From assembly GCA_937907425.1 (NCBI GenBank), contig CALCIE010000025.1, positions 1-64,000 on the forward strand: a stretch of 64,000 nucleotides of DNA. The letters are read 5' to 3'. This stretch comes from ZC4RG42 sp003242425 (GTDB lineage: Bacteria > Pseudomonadota > Gammaproteobacteria > Burkholderiales > SG8-39). The translations under genes and the position numbers were made by a program. Of the stretch, positions 60,388-64,000 are shown piece by piece. Position 1 is the first letter of the stretch. Each line of letters starts with the position of its first letter. The notes under the pieces were generated by a model. That model was not told where the DNA came from and ran no database searches. It saw nothing but the letters and a program-made list of their open reading frames with translations.

Positions 60388-60902
60388 CAGTCCGCTCCCC
60401 AGTCGACGACGATGCGCCGCCCGGGCAGATCCACTTCCCGGATCACCGCGCCGACGTACGGAATCAGTTGTTCCGCCTCGTCGCGCGCCACGCGCATGAT
60501 GTCATGCGCGCCGTTGGAGAAATGCCCGGCCACCTTGCCGAGCACTTCGCCCTGCAGATTCACCACCTCCAGACCGATCAGGTCGGTCCAGTAGTGTTCG
60601 TCTTCCGCCGTCGGAGGCATGGCCTCCCGCGGCACCGCGACTTCGCGGCCCTTCAGCAGGGCCGCCGTTTCGCGTACATCCAGCCCTTCCAGCTTCGCCA
60701 GGACCGTCGCCCCGTGCACCTTCGCCTGCAGGACCTTCCATTCCTGCCAGTTCCCCGCCGACCCGATCCACCAGCGGCCGTATTCGGCGAGGTTTTGCAC
60801 GGATTCGGTATAGGGCTGCACCTTGATCCAGCCCCGTACCCCGTAGGCGCCGGCGACGCGGCCCATCACCACCATTGCGCTGCGGCTTTGCTCAGCCACC
60901 AC
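60384..60902 (-). CDS. rimM: ribosome maturation factor RimM
   Basis: 172 residues. N-terminal RimM barrel (MGRVAGAYGVRGWIKVQPYTE) and a PRC-barrel C-terminal half (YYWTDLIGLEVVN-like HYWTDLIGLEVVNLQGE; LIPYVGAVIREVDLPGRRIVVDWGADW). It binds S19 during 30S assembly. Start is GTG at 60902; an ATG at 60878 is equally possible, as neither has a strong ribosome site. Confidence 0.95.
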   Translation of the reverse strand: MVAEQSRSAMVVMGRVAGAYGVRGWIKVQPYTESVQNLAEYGRWWIGSAGNWQEWKVLQAKVHGATVLAKLEGLDVRETAALLKGREVAVPREAMPPTAEDEHYWTDLIGLEVVNLQGEVLGKVAGHFSNGAHDIMRVARDEAEQLIPYVGAVIREVDLPGRRIVVDWGADW

Positions 60903-60916
60903 GCCCGGCGACAGGC

Positions 60917-61174
60917 TTAAGCGGCGGCAGCGGCTTTGCGGGCTTGCTTGACCAGGCGCGCCACCGTCGGCGACACCTGCGCACCCTGGCTTTGCCAGTA
61001 GGCCAGACGCTCGCCGTTCACGCGCAGGTTTTCGCGGCCTTCCGGCGCCTTCGGGTCATAGAAGCCGATGCGCTCGATGAAGCGACCGGTGCTCGCGAAC
61101 CGCGAGTCGGCGGCTACGATATTGAAAAACGGGCGCTTTTTGGCGCCACCGCGAGCAAGACGTATAACGACCAT
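60917..61174 (-). CDS. rpsP: 30S ribosomal protein S16
   Basis: 85 residues beginning MVVIRLARGGAKKRPFFNIV with the usual RFIERIGFYDP; the alanine/lysine-rich tail is common in this family. The ATG at 61174 is the family start; a TTG three codons earlier is rejected. First gene of the operon, with a good promoter 60 bases upstream and 14 bases to rimM. Confidence 0.98.
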   Translation of the reverse strand: MVVIRLARGGAKKRPFFNIVAADSRFASTGRFIERIGFYDPKAPEGRENLRVNGERLAYWQSQGAQVSPTVARLVKQARKAAAAA

Positions 61175-61233
61175 GGGTACCAACTCCGGAGGCCGCCGGA
61201 CCTAGACCGACGGCCAGTCGAAAAAAGACCGCG

Positions 61234-61263
61234 ATTGTACGGGACCGGACGCCGACTCGGCAA
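61234..61263 (-). promoter_or_regulatory. sigma-70 promoter of rpsP-rimM-trmD-rplS
   Basis: TTGCCG (-35, 61258-61263), 18-base spacer, TACAAT (-10, 61234-61239), reading on the minus strand; predicted start near 61227, leader about 53 bases. Confidence 0.7.
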
Positions 61264-61307
61264 GCCGGGTGCTCGAAAAACCCCGTTCCGTCAAGGCGCA
61301 AAAGGGC

Positions 61308-62663
61308 CTAGCGCAGCCCGGGCAGCAGGCCCTTCATCGAGCGCATCATCTTCTGCAGGCCGCCCTTCTGCATCTGTTTCATCACCTTCTGCATCTGCTC
61401 GAACTGGTTGAGCAGGCGGTTGACCTCCTGCACCGGCACGCCCGCCCCGGCGGCGATGCGCCGCTTGCGCGAGGCCTTGATGATCTCCGGCTTGGCGCGC
61501 TCCAGCGGCGTCATGGAGTTGATGATGCCCTCGATGCGGTTGAGCGCCCGGTCGTCCATGGCCTGCGGGCTCTTGGCCGCGGCCTGGGCGAACTGCGCGG
61601 GCAGCTTGTCGATGAGCGAGGAGAGCCCGCCCATCTTCTTCATCTGCACGATCTGGTTGCGGAAGTCCTCCAGATCGAAGCCCTTGCCTTTCTTGAGCTT
61701 TTCGGCGAGCCGCTTGGCCTCGCGCTCGTCCACCCCTTTGCGCGCCTCCTCGACCAGGGAGAGGATGTCGCCCATGCCGAGGATGCGGGAGGCCATGCGT
61801 TCCGGGTGGAAGGGCTCCAGGCCGTCGAGCTTCTCGCCCACGCCGGCGAACTTGATCGGCTTGCCGGTGACGTGACGCACCGACAGCGCCGCGCCGCCGC
61901 GCGCATCGCCGTCCAGCTTGGTGAGCACCACGCCGGTGAGCGGCAGGGTCTCGTTGAAGGCCTTGGCGACGTTGACCGCGTCCTGACCCTGCATGGCGTC
62001 GACCACGAACAGCGTCTCGGTCGGCGCGAGCGCCTCGTGCAGGGCGGCGATCTCCTTCATCATCGCCTCGTCGATCGCCAGCCGGCCGGCGGTGTCGACG
62101 ATCACCACATCGTTATAGTGACGGCGCGCATGGTCGACCGCCGCCCTGGCGATCTCGACCGGCTGCTGCCCCGGCTGCGAGGGGAAGAAGTCCACGCCGA
62201 CCTGCTGGGCGAGCGTCTTCAACTGGTCGATGGCGGCGGGGCGGTACACGTCGCAGGACACCAGCAGCGGCTTCTTGCGCAGCCGCTCCTTGAGCAGCTT
62301 GGCGAGCTTGCCCGCCGTCGTGGTCTTGCCCGAGCCCTGCAGGCCGGCCATGAGGATGATCGCCGGCGGGGCGACGTTGAGGTCGAGCGAGGCGGTCTCG
62401 CCCCCCATCAGCGCGGTGAGTTCGCGGTGCACCACGCCGACCAGCGCCTGGCCGGGCGTCAGACTGCCGATCACCTCCTCGCCTAGCGCCTTTTCCTTGA
62501 CGCGGGCGGTGAAATCCCGCACCACCGGCAGCGCGACGTCCGCCTCCAGAAGCGCCATGCGCACTTCGCGCATGGCGTCGGCGATATTGTCCTCGGTGAG
62601 ACGCGCCTCGCCGCGGAGGGTCTTCACCACGCGCGCGAGGCGTTCGGTAAGGGTGTCGAACAT
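61308..62663 (-). CDS. ffh: signal recognition particle protein Ffh
   Basis: 451 residues. GTPase NG domain with GLQGSGKTTTAGKLAKLL, DTAGRLAIDEAMM and TKLDGDARGGAALS, then the methionine-rich M domain (from about 330) with the RNA-binding SRKRRIAAGAG and a C-terminal run of methionines (QMQKVMKQMQKGGLQKMMRSM). It delivers nascent membrane proteins to FtsY. The ATG at 62663 begins MFDTLTERLA; upstream ATGs are rejected because the protein then exceeds the family start. Confidence 0.97.
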   Translation of the reverse strand: MFDTLTERLARVVKTLRGEARLTEDNIADAMREVRMALLEADVALPVVRDFTARVKEKALGEEVIGSLTPGQALVGVVHRELTALMGGETASLDLNVAPPAIILMAGLQGSGKTTTAGKLAKLLKERLRKKPLLVSCDVYRPAAIDQLKTLAQQVGVDFFPSQPGQQPVEIARAAVDHARRHYNDVVIVDTAGRLAIDEAMMKEIAALHEALAPTETLFVVDAMQGQDAVNVAKAFNETLPLTGVVLTKLDGDARGGAALSVRHVTGKPIKFAGVGEKLDGLEPFHPERMASRILGMGDILSLVEEARKGVDEREAKRLAEKLKKGKGFDLEDFRNQIVQMKKMGGLSSLIDKLPAQFAQAAAKSPQAMDDRALNRIEGIINSMTPLERAKPEIIKASRKRRIAAGAGVPVQEVNRLLNQFEQMQKVMKQMQKGGLQKMMRSMKGLLPGLR

Positions 62664-62721
62664 CGGTTTTCCTGTGGGGACCGCCTCCGGCAACGCCGGG
62701 CGGATGGGATAAACTGCCGCA

Positions 62722-63582
62722 ATGGAAGGCAACATTCTACTGCACGCCGTCACGGCGGCCTTGTACCTCGCGCTCGGCGCCTACTTCTGGCACACCCGCT
62801 GGCGCGCTGCGGCGCCGTCCACGGAAAAGCGCTGGGCGGACTACGCGGTGCCGGTGCCGCTTGCGCTGCACACCTGGCTGCTGTGGACAGAACTGCTGCA
62901 GGCCGAAACCCTGCATTTCGGTTTCGGCCAGGCGTTGTCCGTGACGCTGTGGCTGGCGGTGGCGATCTACTGGGTCGAAAGCCTGTTCCTGAACGTGCAG
63001 GGCATGCACGGGATCGTGCTGCCCGTGGCGGCGGTGTGCGCCTTCCTGCCGGCGCTGTTCCCCGGGCCGGTGACGCCCGCCTACACCCAGCACCTCGCCT
63101 TCCGCACCCATCTGCTGCTGGCGATGGGCGCTTACAGCCTGTTCACCATCGGCGCGATCCACGCCCTGCTGATGGCCGTGCTCGACCGCAACCTGCACGG
63201 CGACGCCCCGCGCTCCAGGCGCAACGGCGACCGTTCTAAGGCCGCGCTGCTGCACGGGATGCTGGCGGGCATGCCGCCGCTGCTGACGCTGGAGCGGCTG
63301 CTGTTCCGCATCCTGGGCGTGGGCTTCATCCTGCTCACGCTCACACTCGCCAGCGGCATCCTGTTTTCGGAGGAACTGTTCGGGCAGCCGCTGCAGTTCA
63401 ACCATAAGACCATCTTCGCCTTCGTCTCCTGGTTCATCTTCGGTGCGCTGCTGGCGGGCCGGCGGTTCTACGGCTGGCGCGGCAGGCGGGCGCTGCGCTG
63501 GACCACGGCCGGCTTCGCGGTGCTGCTGCTCGCCTATGTGGGTACCCGCTTCGTGCTGGAAGTGCTGCTCGGGCGGACCTGA
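62722..63582 (+). CDS. CcsA/YpjD-type inner-membrane protein (cytochrome c assembly family)
   Basis: 286 residues with eight hydrophobic helices. The His-containing membrane segments (AFRTHLLLAMGAYSLFTIGAIHALLMAVLDR; LFNHKT-like LQFNHKTIFAFVSWFIFGALLAGR) match the YpjD/HemX branch of the CcsA family, usually found beside ffh in proteobacteria. It lacks a clear WWD heme-handling motif, so a direct part in cytochrome c assembly is unproven. Divergent from ffh across 58 bases. Confidence 0.88.
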   Translation: MEGNILLHAVTAALYLALGAYFWHTRWRAAAPSTEKRWADYAVPVPLALHTWLLWTELLQAETLHFGFGQALSVTLWLAVAIYWVESLFLNVQGMHGIVLPVAAVCAFLPALFPGPVTPAYTQHLAFRTHLLLAMGAYSLFTIGAIHALLMAVLDRNLHGDAPRSRRNGDRSKAALLHGMLAGMPPLLTLERLLFRILGVGFILLTLTLASGILFSEELFGQPLQFNHKTIFAFVSWFIFGALLAGRRFYGWRGRRALRWTTAGFAVLLLAYVGTRFVLEVLLGRT

Positions 63583-63657
63583 AGCGCCGGCCTGCGGTTG
63601 ACAGCGGCTGCCGCAGGCACTGATACTTCGTCGCTCCTCATCCCGACCGTTCGAGTT

Positions 63658-64000
63658 TTGGACGATCTACCGCTTGCGCCGCAGTTTGCCGCGCTGGCCG
63701 TTCTGCTGATTCTCTCCGCGCTGTTCTCCATCGCCGAGACGAGCATGATGGCGTTGAACCGCTATCGGCTGAAGGCGATGGTGCGCCTGGGCAACCGCGC
63801 CGCGCAACGCACCGCCAAGCTGCTGGAGCGCACCGACCGGCTGCTGGGCGTCATCCTGCTGGGGAACAACCTCATCAACGCGGCGGCCGCGACGCTGGTC
63901 GGCGTGATCACCATCGAGCTTTTCGGCCAGAACGAGATCGCGCTGAGCGCCGGCACCCTGGTCGTGACCTTCCTCATCCTGGTGTTCTCGGAGATCACCC
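63658..64000 (+). CDS. HlyC/CorC (CNNM) family transporter, N-terminal part (cut by window end)
   Basis: The first 114 residues are visible: LDDLPLAPQFAALAVLLILS, then ALFSIAETSMMALNRYRLKAM and VILLGNNLINAAAATLVGV, the DUF21/CNNM start, ending at LVFSEIT. The likely start is TTG at 63658, because relatives begin MDD-P-L at this point and no ATG lies upstream in frame; the ribosome site is weak. It is a second member of the family found at 11.5-12.8 kb, and closer to the Co2+/Mg2+ efflux CorB type. It follows ypjD by 75 bases. Confidence 0.85.
   Translation, partial: MDDLPLAPQFAALAVLLILSALFSIAETSMMALNRYRLKAMVRLGNRAAQRTAKLLERTDRLLGVILLGNNLINAAAATLVGVITIELFGQNEIALSAGTLVVTFLILVFSEIT

Overview
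The window is 64 kb of GC-rich, tightly packed chromosomal DNA. Gene content and order point to a betaproteobacterium (Burkholderiales/Rhodocyclales-like; I cannot place the genus). The pointers are a beta-type RecA, the rpsP-rimM-trmD-rplS and recA-recX-alaS neighbourhoods, ribB(A)-ribH-nusB-thiL-pgpA, a tripartite tricarboxylate (TctAB) transporter, split glcDEF and a perfect CTGT-N8-ACAG SOS box. I see no rRNA, tRNA, CRISPR array, prophage or insertion sequence. About 60 protein genes are called.

Region by region. 0-2.7 kb: lutA-doxX-acetyltransferase, divergent from an iclR regulator. 2.7-12.8 kb, all minus strand: an Na+/H+ antiporter, a Cache-PAS-GGDEF-EAL protein, a YbdK ligase with a CPA2 antiporter, a cyclase-FHA protein, lutC and a CorC-type protein. 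13-15.9 kb: the three-subunit transhydrogenase pntAA-pntAB-pntB. 16.5-19.5 kb: an ABC exporter divergent from a diheme cytochrome c peroxidase that has an FNR-type box. 19.5-24.4 kb: an unusual lipid-anchored TAXI binding protein paired with GltS, a BT1-like transporter and a DUF3617 protein. 24.5-28.3 kb: glcDEF (glycolate oxidase). 28.3-31.4 kb: chaN, a LysR regulator, a strong small-RNA candidate and a DUF547 gene. 31.8-37.1 kb, plus strand: pduO-type adenosyltransferase, DUF1232, CDF transporter, cydAB (cyanide-insensitive type) and an NYN-LOTUS protein. 37.2-40.4 kb: tctBA and DAHP synthase. 40.7 kb: a stand-alone Lon-like AAA ATPase. 41.7-47.8 kb: recA-recX-lipoprotein-egtB-alaS. 47.9-54.4 kb: ribBX-ribH-nusB-thiL-pgpA-pncC-amrB-amrA-amrS. 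54.5-59.1 kb: a peptide-type ABC importer without ATPases, then argE. 59.2-64 kb: rplS-trmD-rimM-rpsP, ffh, ypjD/ccsA-like and the start of a second CorC-type gene.

The most notable find is at 29.2-30.6 kb. A LysR gene is divergent from an apparent ~157-nt RNA made of four hairpins. Every hairpin loop carries CUCCUC, a mimic of the 16S anti-Shine-Dalgarno sequence, and the last hairpin is a perfect intrinsic terminator. A textbook LysR T-N11-A dyad and a second palindrome sit about 65 and 38 bases upstream of the inferred start of this RNA. Together they suggest a LysR-controlled translational-repressor RNA. Other points of interest are an apparent ATC start codon in lutC, the GltS-TAXI pairing, the AmmeMemoRadiSam triad next to vitamin and NAD salvage genes, egtB lying inside the recA-alaS cluster, and several transport systems missing a partner gene locally.
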